Shown here: positions 35,455-44,015 of the stretch, in pieces | Position numbering within the stretch: position 1 is the stretch's first letter | Layout of the letters: each line of letters begins with the position of its first letter | Source: Pseudopedobacter sp044361595 | GTDB lineage: Bacteria > Bacteroidota > Bacteroidia > Sphingobacteriales > Sphingobacteriaceae | DNA length: 64,000 nucleotides | Direction of reading: 5' to 3' | Assembly: GCA_044361595.1 (NCBI GenBank) | Contig: JBIKIN010000018.1 | Span: 1-64,000 of the forward strand | Notes under the pieces: generated by a model | What the model was told of the DNA's origin: nothing | Seen by the model: only the letters and a program-made list of their open reading frames with translations | The model's database searches: none | Program-made: the position numbers and the translations under genes

Positions 35455-36042
35455 TTATCTATTAGCCATCATCTTGGCAACGTATTTCCCAATGATATCA
35501 AACTCTAAGTTTACCATATCATTGGGTTTTATATTTTTAAGATTTGTGTTTTCGTAAGTATAAGGGATAATAGCTACCGAAAAATGGTTTATCCCTGAAT
35601 TAACAACCGTTAAACTTATTCCATTAACACAAATAGAACCTTTTTCTACGGTAATATTTCCTAAACTGCTATCATATTGAAAAGTAAATATCCAGCTCCC
35701 ATTTTCTACCTCTAAATTTGTGCAAATTGCTGTTTGATCTACATGGCCTTGCACAATATGACCATCTAATCGCCCATTCATTTGCATACATCTTTCTAAG
35801 TTTACTAAATCATGTATTTTAAACTTACCTATATTAGATTTTTGTAATGTTTCTGCAATTGCCGTAACGGTATGTGTGTTTTCATTTACATTTACAACTG
35901 TTAAACAAACACCGTTATGTGCAACAGATTGATCAATTTTTAAATCTTTGGATATTGATGATTTTACGGTAATATGAAGATTACTACCTTCCATTTGAAG
36001 TTGAGTAACTTCACCTAATGTTTCTATAATTCCTGTAAACAA
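35455..36042 (-). CDS. ribE: riboflavin synthase, alpha chain
   Basis: Dismutates two lumazines to riboflavin. 195 residues made of two similar lumazine-binding barrels, the first from MFTGIIETLGEV and the second from GRLDGHIVQGHVDQTA. Conserved VAHNGVCLTVV in the first half is echoed by GSICVNGISLTVV in the second. The start lies 6 bp after the accC stop, so both genes share a transcript, although their pathways differ. Confidence 0.95.
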   Translation of the reverse strand: MFTGIIETLGEVTQLQMEGSNLHITVKSSISKDLKIDQSVAHNGVCLTVVNVNENTHTVTAIAETLQKSNIGKFKIHDLVNLERCMQMNGRLDGHIVQGHVDQTAICTNLEVENGSWIFTFQYDSSLGNITVEKGSICVNGISLTVVNSGINHFSVAIIPYTYENTNLKNIKPNDMVNLEFDIIGKYVAKMMANR

Positions 36043-36047
36043 AGCTT

Positions 36048-37538
36048 TTAATTTTGGTACGATTTCCTATTTGTCTGCCATGCAGATTTTTGTTCATTAA
36101 CAGAACTTAAGGTTTTATTGTTTGACTTAGTGAGCCACAATTTAGTAGCTAAAAGCGCAGCAATCTCTGCCTCATCTTTATTTATAGTCAAATCTTCATC
36201 TGGATTATAATATTTAGCTACAAAATGTGTATCAAAGTTACCAGAAATAAAAGCAGGATGCTGCATTACAAATTTACCAAAACCTAATGTAGTTTCTATT
36301 CCGGTAATTTCGTATTCATCTATAGCTCTTATCATTCTTTTTATAGCCTCTTCCCTATCTTTACCATAAGTAATTAACTTAGCGATCATGGGATCGTAGT
36401 AAATTGGAATATCCATACCTTGTTCAAAACCATCATCAACCCTTACACCGTTACCTTTTGGTGTGATGTAGGTTTGAAGATTGCCAATATCGGGTAAAAA
36501 GTTATTCTTTGGATCCTCTGCATAAACTCTCAATTCTACAGCATGGCCACTAATTTTTAAATCTTCTTGAGTAAATGATAGCTTTTCTCCCCTAGCAATT
36601 TTTATTTGTTCTTTAACTAAGTCTATTCCTGTAATTAATTCAGATACAGGATGTTCTACTTGTAAGCGAGTATTCATTTCTAAGAAAAAGAAATCTAAAT
36701 TCTCGTCTAAAATAAATTCTACTGTACCTGCACCGCTGTAGTTAACAGATTTAGCAACATCTACAGCACACTTGCCCATTTTCTCTCTTATTAGAGGAGT
36801 AAGAACAGATGATGGAGCTTCTTCTACCACTTTTTGGTGTCTACGCTGTACAGAACATTCTCTCTCGAATAAATGAACCACATTTCCATGATTATCGCCC
36901 AAAACCTGAATTTCTATATGACGAGGAGAAGTAACGTACCTTTCAATAAAAACGGCACCATCACCAAACGCCGAAATTGCCTCTGAAACAGCTAATTGCA
37001 TTTGCTCTTCAAATTCAACCACATTTTCTACAATGCGCATTCCTTTACCTCCGCCACCTGCAGCAGCTTTAATTAATATGGGAAAGCCGACTTCCACAGC
37101 TCTTTGTTTGGCTTCTTCTATATTTGTAATAGCCTCTTCTGTGCCGGGGACCATGGGGATTTGATATTTTAGTGCGGCCGCTTTAGCGGATAATTTATTA
37201 CCCATAATTTCCATAGCCTCGGGACTTGGACCTATCAAAATTAAACCTGCTGCTTTAACTCTACGGGCAAACTCCGGATTTTCTGATAAAAAACCATAAC
37301 CGGGATGTATTCCTTGAGCGCCGGTTTCTTTACAAGCATCTATAATTTTATCAATAACCAAATAAGACTGGTTTGAAGGAGCGGGTCCAATGCAAACAGC
37401 TTCATGAGCGTATCTTACATGTAAAGCGTTTCTATCCGCTTCTGAGTATACAGCAACAGTTCTAATACCCATTTCATGAGCGCTTCGCATAATTCTTAGA
37501 GCAATTTCGCCTCTGTTTGCTACCAATATTTTTTCCAT
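36048..37538 (-). CDS. accC: biotin carboxylase subunit of acetyl/acyl-CoA carboxylase
   Basis: ATP-dependent carboxylation of biotin. 496 residues with the biotin carboxylase N-domain ILVANRGEIALRIMRSAHEMG, ATP-grasp glycine loop GGGGKGM at 161-167, HLFERECSVQRRHQKVVEE, and the catalytic EMNTRLQVEHPVSE. It is about 45 residues longer than E. coli AccC, with a polar C-terminal extension, as in carboxylases that act on longer acyl-CoAs. The biotin carrier and transferase genes are not nearby. A perfect promoter ends 5 bp before the start codon. Confidence 0.92.
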   Translation of the reverse strand: MEKILVANRGEIALRIMRSAHEMGIRTVAVYSEADRNALHVRYAHEAVCIGPAPSNQSYLVIDKIIDACKETGAQGIHPGYGFLSENPEFARRVKAAGLILIGPSPEAMEIMGNKLSAKAAALKYQIPMVPGTEEAITNIEEAKQRAVEVGFPILIKAAAGGGGKGMRIVENVVEFEEQMQLAVSEAISAFGDGAVFIERYVTSPRHIEIQVLGDNHGNVVHLFERECSVQRRHQKVVEEAPSSVLTPLIREKMGKCAVDVAKSVNYSGAGTVEFILDENLDFFFLEMNTRLQVEHPVSELITGIDLVKEQIKIARGEKLSFTQEDLKISGHAVELRVYAEDPKNNFLPDIGNLQTYITPKGNGVRVDDGFEQGMDIPIYYDPMIAKLITYGKDREEAIKRMIRAIDEYEITGIETTLGFGKFVMQHPAFISGNFDTHFVAKYYNPDEDLTINKDEAEIAALLATKLWLTKSNNKTLSSVNEQKSAWQTNRKSYQN

Positions 37539-37543
37539 CGATA

Positions 37544-37573
37544 CAAATTTATGATAATAAGCTAATTGCCCAA
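37544..37573 (-). promoter_or_regulatory. promoter of accC-ribE
   Basis: Minus strand: TTG at 37571-37573, 19-base spacer, TAAATTTG at 37544-37551. The accC ATG ends at 37538, so the predicted transcription start falls at or next to the start codon. Confidence 0.8.
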
Positions 37574-37674
37574 ATGTGTAATAAATTTAGTGCATTTATG
37601 GTATTTAGAGCCCCATTTAACAAAATTATGATATATTGCAGTGTATTTAACACAATAAATTAGTCATTCAATTA

Positions 37675-38946
37675 ATGAAACTGGAGAGCAAACAGGGCAA
37701 TGAAAGGTTAAACGAAATCTATAAAATCACCTCAATATTATTAAATGATGATCATGATGAAAATAGGCTAAAAAATATATTAGAATTAGCTTGCTCAATG
37801 TTAAATCTAGATACTGGAATTGTTTGTAGTGTCAAAGATAACGAGTATCAAATTTTAGAGATTTACCAAAAAGACAATGATAACTTTGATAAAAACAACA
37901 AATTAAGACTTGATGAAGCTTTTTGTGTAGAAACTATCAAAGAAAACCAAATTCTAGCTATTCATAATATTCCTGATTCTAAATATAAAAATCACACTAG
38001 TTACCTAAAATATCAAGTTGCATCATACATAGGAATACCTATAAAATTTAATGAAAAAGACTTAGGGACTATTAATTTCAGTTCTACAACAGCTAAAGAA
38101 AACCCATTTACAGTAGAGGATCAGGATTTGGTGACTTACCTAGGACAGTGGGTAAATCACTTTTTAGATAGAACTTTTTACAAACAAAGCCTTAATAATA
38201 AAAATCTACAGTTAGAGAAATTAAATCAACAATTAGAGCATAATAACACTCGTCTTCAAGAAATAATGGGTGATAAAAATGAATTAATGCAAATTTTGGT
38301 TCATGATTTAAAATCGCCATTAAGTAATATTAAAATGCTTTCTTATCTATTTGAGGAGTTTTCTGAAAGCGAAGAACATAAAGATTTGTTGGGGATATTT
38401 GACAACAGCTTAACCTTTATCATCCATTTAATAGAGCAAATGGAAACTCTAAATAGTGTAGAAAATTTCCCATTAAACAATTATCTAGAAGATTTTAATC
38501 TTAAAAATTTTATTGAAGAAATAATTAAAAATTTTGACTCTACTGCCGAAGCCAAAAACATTAAAATTATTCTTAAATACCAATGCGAAACAACTAACAT
38601 TGCAACAGATATGAACTTTTTAAAAAGAGTTTTATACAATTTAATTTCAAATGCTATCAAGTTTTCTTCATTTGAAAAACAAATTATTATTTCTGTTATA
38701 GACCATCAAAATAATTATGAAATTAGTGTTAAGGATGAGGGCCCAGGAATACCTAAAGAAGACCAAGAAAAACTATTTAATAAGTTTAATAAGCTAAAAA
38801 ACAAACCAACCAATAACGAAAGTTCATCTGGTTTAGGCTTATACATAGTCAAAAAGTTATTAAAAAACTTACGTGGCGAAATAAAAGTTGAGAGTGAATT
38901 AGGTAATGGCACAACTTTTATTCTCACTATACCGAATACCATTTAA
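37675..38946 (+). CDS. GAF-domain sensor histidine kinase
   Basis: 423 residues with no membrane segment, so probably cytoplasmic. A GAF domain spans about 25-170 (LDTGIVCSV..., ASYIGIPIKFNEKDLGTINF). A short coiled coil at 185-205 leads to the dimerisation domain with His210 in LVHDLKSPLSN. The ATP domain follows with N-box LKRVLYNLISNAIKFS, G1 VKDEGPGIP and G2 SSGLGLYIVKKL. No response regulator is adjacent, so its partner is elsewhere. The stop overlaps the convergent threonine aldolase stop. Confidence 0.88.
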   Translation: MKLESKQGNERLNEIYKITSILLNDDHDENRLKNILELACSMLNLDTGIVCSVKDNEYQILEIYQKDNDNFDKNNKLRLDEAFCVETIKENQILAIHNIPDSKYKNHTSYLKYQVASYIGIPIKFNEKDLGTINFSSTTAKENPFTVEDQDLVTYLGQWVNHFLDRTFYKQSLNNKNLQLEKLNQQLEHNNTRLQEIMGDKNELMQILVHDLKSPLSNIKMLSYLFEEFSESEEHKDLLGIFDNSLTFIIHLIEQMETLNSVENFPLNNYLEDFNLKNFIEEIIKNFDSTAEAKNIKIILKYQCETTNIATDMNFLKRVLYNLISNAIKFSSFEKQIIISVIDHQNNYEISVKDEGPGIPKEDQEKLFNKFNKLKNKPTNNESSSGLGLYIVKKLLKNLRGEIKVESELGNGTTFILTIPNTI

Positions 38947-39968
38947 ACGTTAGCTTCTAGGCTTTTTAAAATATCTATTGCTTTTAAAACCTGGTTTTTA
39001 TCAACATCTAAATGAGTAACAAATCTTACTGTCTCTGCATCCATTAAACTACATAATAAACCAAGATTAGCTAATTTAGAAACCAAGTCATCGCTAGTTA
39101 TATTTTGATTGGTCTTAAACAAAACAATATTTGTAAGAACAGGTAAAACGGAAGAAATATAATTTAATTCTAATAAAGCGTCACCTAAAATTTTTGCATG
39201 CCTATGGTCTTCTTCTAATCGTTCTAAATGGTTGTCTAATGCATAAATACCAGCGGCAGCTAGAAACCCTGATTGCCTCATTCCGCCGCCCATTACTTTC
39301 CTTACTCTTCGGGCGTAATTGATAGTTTCTCTGTCGGCTAATAAAACAGAGCCTACTGGAGCTCCTAATCCTTTAGAAAGGCAAACTGAAATACTATTAA
39401 AGTATTGACCATAATCTTTTGAGCTATCTTTTGTATAACTAAGCGCATTAAAAATTCTAGCTCCGTCTAAATGTAATTTTAAACCTTTTTGTTCACACAA
39501 TTGATGAATAGGCTTAATCTCTTGTAATGTATAGCAAATACCGCCACCTTTATTTACTGTGTTTTCTACAACTACTAAACTAGATTTTGGATAGTATATG
39601 CCCTCGGGGTTAATTTCCGGCTCAATCATTTCTGCAGTTATTTTGCCTCGCTCTCCATTTAATAACCTTACAGATGCGTTAGCATTAAACATAATCCCAC
39701 CACCCTCGTATCGGTAAACATGAGCAGTTTGATCTAAAATAATCTCTTCTAAAGGTTGAGTTAAACATTTAATGGCAATTTGATTAGTCATGGTGCCAGA
39801 TGGGCAAAACAAACCAGCCTCCATACCAAACATATCAGCAAGTTTTTCTTCCAAGGCAGTAACTGTCGGGTCTTCGCCAAATACATCATCGCCAATATTT
39901 GCTTCAAACATAGTTTTAAGCATTGCTTTGGTAGGTTTGGTTACTGTATCGCTTCTTAAATCAATCAT
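38943..39968 (-). CDS. ltaE: low-specificity L-threonine aldolase
   Basis: PLP enzyme splitting L-threonine/allo-threonine to glycine and acetaldehyde. 341 residues: MIDLRSDTVTKPTKAM at the start, GDDVFGEDPTV, FCPSGTMTNQIAI, HLDGARIFNA for PLP contacts, and the Schiff-base Lys199 in SVCLSKGLGAPVGSVL. The length and motifs are standard. It overlaps the histidine kinase tail-to-tail by 3 bp. Confidence 0.93.
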   Translation of the reverse strand: MIDLRSDTVTKPTKAMLKTMFEANIGDDVFGEDPTVTALEEKLADMFGMEAGLFCPSGTMTNQIAIKCLTQPLEEIILDQTAHVYRYEGGGIMFNANASVRLLNGERGKITAEMIEPEINPEGIYYPKSSLVVVENTVNKGGGICYTLQEIKPIHQLCEQKGLKLHLDGARIFNALSYTKDSSKDYGQYFNSISVCLSKGLGAPVGSVLLADRETINYARRVRKVMGGGMRQSGFLAAAGIYALDNHLERLEEDHRHAKILGDALLELNYISSVLPVLTNIVLFKTNQNITSDDLVSKLANLGLLCSLMDAETVRFVTHLDVDKNQVLKAIDILKSLEANV

Positions 39969-40099
39969 AAGAGCTAAATATAATTTAACAATTCATTAAA
40001 TCCGATTTTTAATTCAATATTTGTTAATTCATTTTCAAAATTCCTACTCGTCATTTGGGTACAGTTATTGCAAAAAAATATATCCAGAACAACAAAAAC

Positions 40100-40936
40100 A
40101 TGCAATTCAAAATTAACGCAAATTTAGATTATCAAATCTTTTCAGATAGTACGTTGATATTGAGCATTTTGGCTAATAAAAACAATCAGCAAATTATTGA
40201 TGAAAATTTAAGGGTTAATGCAGAAGTTAAATTTTTAGATCCATCTGGTTCAAATAATAGGTTTTTTAGCGCAGCTTGTTTAGAAGACACTTATGTTAAA
40301 ATAATTTATGAAACAGTAGTAGATAACAAGTTTAAACTACACAATTGCAGACAGATTAAAGAGCTTGAAATAGCTAATGCAAGTAGCAAAGTATTAAGTT
40401 TTCTTAACCCAAGCAGATACTGTCAATCTGATTTAATGTACCAAGTATCGGGAGAAATATTTGGTGCTTATGAAAATGATTATGATAAAGTAGCGGCGAT
40501 TACAGATTGGATTTATAACAATGTAACGTATTTAAGTGGTTCTTCTAATGAACACACCACAGCGATTGATGTTTTTCATAGTAAGGTAGGTGTTTGTAGA
40601 GATTTTGCTCATTTAGGTATTACATTTTGTAGGGCTTTAACTATTCCTGCTAGATATTTTACTTGTTACGCTTATCAATTAATCCCACAAGATTTTCATG
40701 CCTGTTTTGAGGCTTATATTAATGGAGAATGGCTATTGTTTGATGCCACTAAATTATGTCCTATAAATGGGTTAATTAAAATTGCAACAGGAAGAGATGC
40801 CGCTGATGTACCAGTTGCTAACTTATTTGGTAATGTATATTTGCTAAAAAGCGAGGTTTTTTGTATAGTTAATGAAAAAAAATTTAAACCTTTGTATCAT
40901 GATTTTGTTAACAAACAAGGAATTAGTTATAGTTAA
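40100..40936 (+). CDS. transglutaminase-like family protein
   Basis: 278 residues from the ATG giving MQFKINANLDYQIF, the usual start of the bacterial transglutaminase N-terminal domain (a TTG farther upstream adds an unlikely extension). The papain-like core has the catalytic Cys in SKVGVCRDFAHLGITFCRAL, His in IPQDFHACFEAYI and Asp in WLLFDATKL. Such cytoplasmic proteins are presumed peptidases or amidases rather than cross-linkers. It is a single gene. Confidence 0.85.
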   Translation: MQFKINANLDYQIFSDSTLILSILANKNNQQIIDENLRVNAEVKFLDPSGSNNRFFSAACLEDTYVKIIYETVVDNKFKLHNCRQIKELEIANASSKVLSFLNPSRYCQSDLMYQVSGEIFGAYENDYDKVAAITDWIYNNVTYLSGSSNEHTTAIDVFHSKVGVCRDFAHLGITFCRALTIPARYFTCYAYQLIPQDFHACFEAYINGEWLLFDATKLCPINGLIKIATGRDAADVPVANLFGNVYLLKSEVFCIVNEKKFKPLYHDFVNKQGISYS

Positions 40937-41054
40937 TTTCTAGGCATTAGATGCTGTTTTAATATTATTTAAAGATTATTTAAACGTTAAAGCAATTAAT
41001 CAGATTGATTTTAAGCTTATTAACATTAATCAATTAAAAAAAGCTACAAATGAT

Positions 41055-41084
41055 TTGCAGAGTAATTTAGAAACTCTATCTTTG
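41055..41084 (+). promoter_or_regulatory. promoter of the tRNA-Lys pair
   Basis: TTG at 41055-41057, 19-base spacer and TATCTTTG at 41077-41084, a perfect consensus, about 38 bp upstream of the first tRNA. Confidence 0.85.
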
Positions 41085-41122
41085 CACTCAAATTATTAAA
41101 AACTAGTTTTTGATAGTTTAAT

Positions 41123-41198
41123 GATTCCGTAGCTCAGCTGGTAGAGCATTACACTTTTAATGTAGTGGTCCTGGGTTCGAATCCCAGCGGGATCACCA
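41123..41198 (+). tRNA. tRNA-Lys (anticodon UUU), copy 1
   Basis: A 73-nt cloverleaf plus encoded CCA (41196-41198). The acceptor is GATTCCG/CGGGATC, the D-arm GCTCAGCTGGTAGAGC, the anticodon loop CTTTTAA and the T-arm CTGGG-TTCGAAT-CCCAG. Identical to copy 2. Confidence 0.96.
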
Positions 41199-41252
41199 AA
41201 ATAGCAAGCTTCAGCGATTGAGGCTTTTTTTATCTCTTCTTGAAAACAAAAT
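41199..41252 (+). terminator. weak terminator-like spacer between the two tRNA-Lys genes
   Basis: An imperfect stem around AGCTTCAGCGATTGAGGCT is followed by seven T. It could end some transcripts after copy 1. The second copy has no promoter of its own that I can see, so read-through must occur. Confidence 0.4.
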
Positions 41253-41328
41253 GATTCCGTAGCTCAGCTGGTAGAGCATTACACTTTTAATGTAGTGGTC
41301 CTGGGTTCGAATCCCAGCGGGATCACCA
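41253..41328 (+). tRNA. tRNA-Lys (anticodon UUU), copy 2
   Basis: Exact duplicate of copy 1, 130 bp downstream. The identity covers 80 bp including 2 bp before and 2 bp after the CCA-containing gene, which indicates a recent tandem duplication or gene conversion. CCA is encoded (41326-41328). Confidence 0.96.
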
Positions 41329-41349
41329 AAAATCTTTCAAGAAAAAACT

Positions 41350-41383
41350 AAGGCAAATTCTAAATCGAATTTGCCTTTTTTTA
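41350..41383 (+). terminator. terminator of the tRNA-Lys pair
   Basis: AAGGCAAATTC (41350-41360) pairs with GAATTTGCCTT (41367-41377), followed by a T-run. Confidence 0.88.
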
Positions 41384-41405
41384 TGCCCCTTTTTGAAAAA
41401 ACCAA

Positions 41406-42125
41406 TTATTGAAACTTTTCAATGGTAGCAACACCTGTTTTATCGCTTTTAATATCTTTTGGACTGCCTTTATAAACAATCTCGCTTGTACCAGATGTGT
41501 TTGTTATTAAACTAGTTAGTACATTTATTTTACAGTTAGAAGCACCAGAAGATTCTAAAATATATTCGCTTACTGTAAAATCAAATGCATTCAATTCTGT
41601 AGACCCACTCATATCAACATCATGTTTACGAGCCTGACCCACTAGGTTAATGGTTGAAGAGCCAGAAGACTTAGTAATTAAATTACCAGCGCTTAAGTTT
41701 AGGCTTATTTCTGAAGAACCACTTAAAACTAACTTAAATTCATCTGATGAAATTAATGTATTAGAAATTATTTCTGAGGCTCCAGAAACATCTATCGCTT
41801 TTAGATTTCTAGAATGTACAACAATACTAATTTCGCCAGTATTACAGTAATTACCTTCTAAACCTATTTCTAAAACCCCACCATTAACTGTAGTTTTTAA
41901 TTGAGAAAGTATATTATCATCTGCAGTAATTTGCATACCCAAAGTACTATCTTGAATAATCTCTAACTTAATGGCTCCATTTAGTTCTATTTTATCAAAA
42001 TCAGAAATTGTTCTACTTTCTGTAATTTGCTTGCCTGAACCCTCAGTGCAATCTACATTGCAGGCATTTAGCGTAATAACCGTTAAAAATAGAAGTGTCT
42101 TAAATTTATTGAAGTTAATTTTCAT
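41406..42125 (-). CDS. GIN (DUF2807) domain lipoprotein
   Basis: 239 residues from the ATG giving MKINFNKFKTLLFL, with Cys22 as the lipobox cysteine (VITLNAC). A right-handed beta-helix-like GIN domain follows: SRTISDFDKIELNGAIKLEII, VVHSRNLKAIDVSGASEI, then repeated SGSSEI / SSGSSTI / SGSTEL / SSGASN / TSGTSEI rungs. The family acts at the cell surface of Bacteroidota; molecular function is unknown. The upstream in-frame TTG would put charged residues before the signal, so I rejected it. A shorter GIN-like paralogue is directly upstream. Confidence 0.85.
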   Translation of the reverse strand: MKINFNKFKTLLFLTVITLNACNVDCTEGSGKQITESRTISDFDKIELNGAIKLEIIQDSTLGMQITADDNILSQLKTTVNGGVLEIGLEGNYCNTGEISIVVHSRNLKAIDVSGASEIISNTLISSDEFKLVLSGSSEISLNLSAGNLITKSSGSSTINLVGQARKHDVDMSGSTELNAFDFTVSEYILESSGASNCKINVLTSLITNTSGTSEIVYKGSPKDIKSDKTGVATIEKFQ

Positions 42126-42164
42126 GATTTTTGATTTAGTATGTTTCAAATTACGATTTTTTTA

Positions 42165-42200
42165 AATAAAAAAACAGCTATTGCACAAAATAGCTGTTTT
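42165..42200 (-). terminator. terminator between the two GIN-domain genes
   Basis: AAAACAGCTATT (about 42171-42182) pairs with AATAGCTGTTTT (42189-42200). On the minus strand a T-run follows. It ends the transcript of the gene at 42232-42861. Confidence 0.85.
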
Positions 42201-42231
42201 AAATATATGATAGGGTATGAAAAAAGCAGTA

Positions 42232-42861
42232 TTAAAATAGAACTTCTTTAGTTTGATTAGAAAAAGCACTGCCAAAAGTTACTCCACCGTTATCAAAAAT
42301 TAAAATATCTTGTTTGCTTGCAGTAAACTTTCTTAAATCTACATTAGCATTGTTTGAAACATTGTTTTGAAGCAATTCTGTTTTACCTAATAACTCTAAA
42401 TTTGCATTACCTGCAATTTTAGTGTTTAATTGATAAGCATCTAGGTCTAACTTAGCGCTAGAATGATTATTTAAGGTGATTTTTAAATCTAAAGAATTGA
42501 TTGTGTTGGTTGAAAATACTTGCGCATAATCAGAAGCCTCAATTTCATTCAATTCGGTTACTGTAACCCAAACAGATAATTTTGTATCTCCGTAAGAGGT
42601 AATTCTTAATGTTGAGTTATCATTTTGGATATAAGCGTTTTCGCTGTAATAGTTATCGTAAACTTTTACGCTGTTTGTACTTCCTTGAGTAATGAAAACA
42701 TTTACGTTTCCTTTTACTTCTAATTTAGAAATTTTTTGAGCATTGCTAATTGTTGTTAATGCTTTCTTTTCATTACTTGCAGATATTGTTGTTGCAGATA
42801 ATGTTGATGTGAAAATTGCAATCATCGCGATGGCTAATATTCCTTTTTTTAAATTTTTCAT
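42232..42861 (-). CDS. secreted GIN-like (DUF2807-type) protein
   Basis: 209 residues with a signal peptide to STLSA (about residue 23) and no lipobox. The mature part, ISKLEVKGNVNVFITQGSTNSVKVYDN and later LKITLNNHSSAKLDLDAYQLNTKIAGNANLEL, has the short beta-rung style of GIN domains with Asn replacing many Gly. It is a diverged and soluble paralogue of its neighbour, under a separate transcript. Confidence 0.72.
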   Translation of the reverse strand: MKNLKKGILAIAMIAIFTSTLSATTISASNEKKALTTISNAQKISKLEVKGNVNVFITQGSTNSVKVYDNYYSENAYIQNDNSTLRITSYGDTKLSVWVTVTELNEIEASDYAQVFSTNTINSLDLKITLNNHSSAKLDLDAYQLNTKIAGNANLELLGKTELLQNNVSNNANVDLRKFTASKQDILIFDNGGVTFGSAFSNQTKEVLF

Positions 42862-43139
42862 TTTGTTAATTTTTTTTACTTTTTAATTAATTTTTTTATT
42901 TCCCAATATATTCAGCTGTTTATGCTATTATGTTATGCATAGTATTATGCTGATTTTTAAATATTTCGTTAACGATTGTTTTTAAGCCTTATTTAGAACC
43001 TAAATACGATAATAAGACGTCGCTAGTTTCTAAACGTTACACTTAATTGTAAAAAAATATTTTCATTTGAGTAAATGTTGCTTTAAAGTATTTAAACAGC
43101 ATAATATTAATATTTTATTATTTTACTTTACTTTGCAAC

Positions 43140-44015
43140 ATGCTATCTATTTGCGTCCCTCACTATAATTTTGTTAACGAAAAGCTTTTTACCAAGCTTA
43201 ATAATCAATGTGTTGCATTAGCAATTGAATATGAAATTTTGGTGATTGATGATGCATCGGAACCCGAAAACAAAAAATATCTTACCAAGATTATTTCTAA
43301 CTGCTGTAATGTTATTTTTTTGGAGGAGAATATTGGAAGATCTAAAATCAGGAATTTATTAGCCCAAAAAGCAAAATATAATTGGTTATTGTTTTTAGAT
43401 GGCGATTCTACTATTAATGATTCAAACTTTATATGGTTTTATTTAAACAACCTATCTGCCGATATTATTTCTGGAGGAAGAGCGTATTCTGATCAGGAAC
43501 CGAATAATCAATATTATTTACACTGGAATTATGGTTTTAAAATAGAATCTAGCAATAATGCTCAGTTTCACTCTAATAATTTTATAATTAAAAAGGATGT
43601 TTTCAAGCATCTGACTTTTGATGAAAGTATTACTAATTACGGTTATGAAGATGTTGTTTTTGGGATTGAGGCTAAAAGGCTAGGATTAAACCTTATTAAT
43701 CTTAATAACAAAGTATTACATACTGGGCTAAAAACGAATACAGAGTTTTTAATTGATGTAGAGCAAGCAATAGTAAACCTTTGCAAGATAGAGGTATCAA
43801 GAAAAGACCTCCAAATAGAAAAAGAAGTTAAAATTTTAAATAATTACACTCAATTAGATTCACTAAAATTAACATGGTTAATCAGTATTTTTAATTCGGC
43901 AATTATTATTTTATTGAAAAAGTATTTAATAAATGGTCCTAAAATATTTACTAATAAAGTATTATCAATTTTAAAACTTTATCAACTACATCATATTAAA
44001 ACCTACAAAAAATAA
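43140..44015 (+). CDS. family 2 glycosyltransferase
   Basis: 291 residues. GT-A fold: LSICVPHYNFVNEKLF, EYEILVIDDASEPENKKY, IGRSKIRNLLAQKAKYNWLLFLDGDSTI with the metal-binding DGD, and an acceptor-side NYGYEDVVFGIEAKRLG (ED near the end of the catalytic domain). No membrane anchor except a hydrophobic segment at about 240-262. The product is unknown. The 3' end overlaps convergent recQ by 13 bp. Confidence 0.85.
   Translation: MLSICVPHYNFVNEKLFTKLNNQCVALAIEYEILVIDDASEPENKKYLTKIISNCCNVIFLEENIGRSKIRNLLAQKAKYNWLLFLDGDSTINDSNFIWFYLNNLSADIISGGRAYSDQEPNNQYYLHWNYGFKIESSNNAQFHSNNFIIKKDVFKHLTFDESITNYGYEDVVFGIEAKRLGLNLINLNNKVLHTGLKTNTEFLIDVEQAIVNLCKIEVSRKDLQIEKEVKILNNYTQLDSLKLTWLISIFNSAIIILLKKYLINGPKIFTNKVLSILKLYQLHHIKTYKK

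Noticed and set aside
40055..40099. TTG start for the transglutaminase-like protein
   Set aside because: It adds 15 basic residues not seen in the family; the ATG at 40100 starts the known domain.
42126..42149. TTG start for the GIN lipoprotein
   Set aside because: It would put eight mostly charged residues before the lipoprotein signal.
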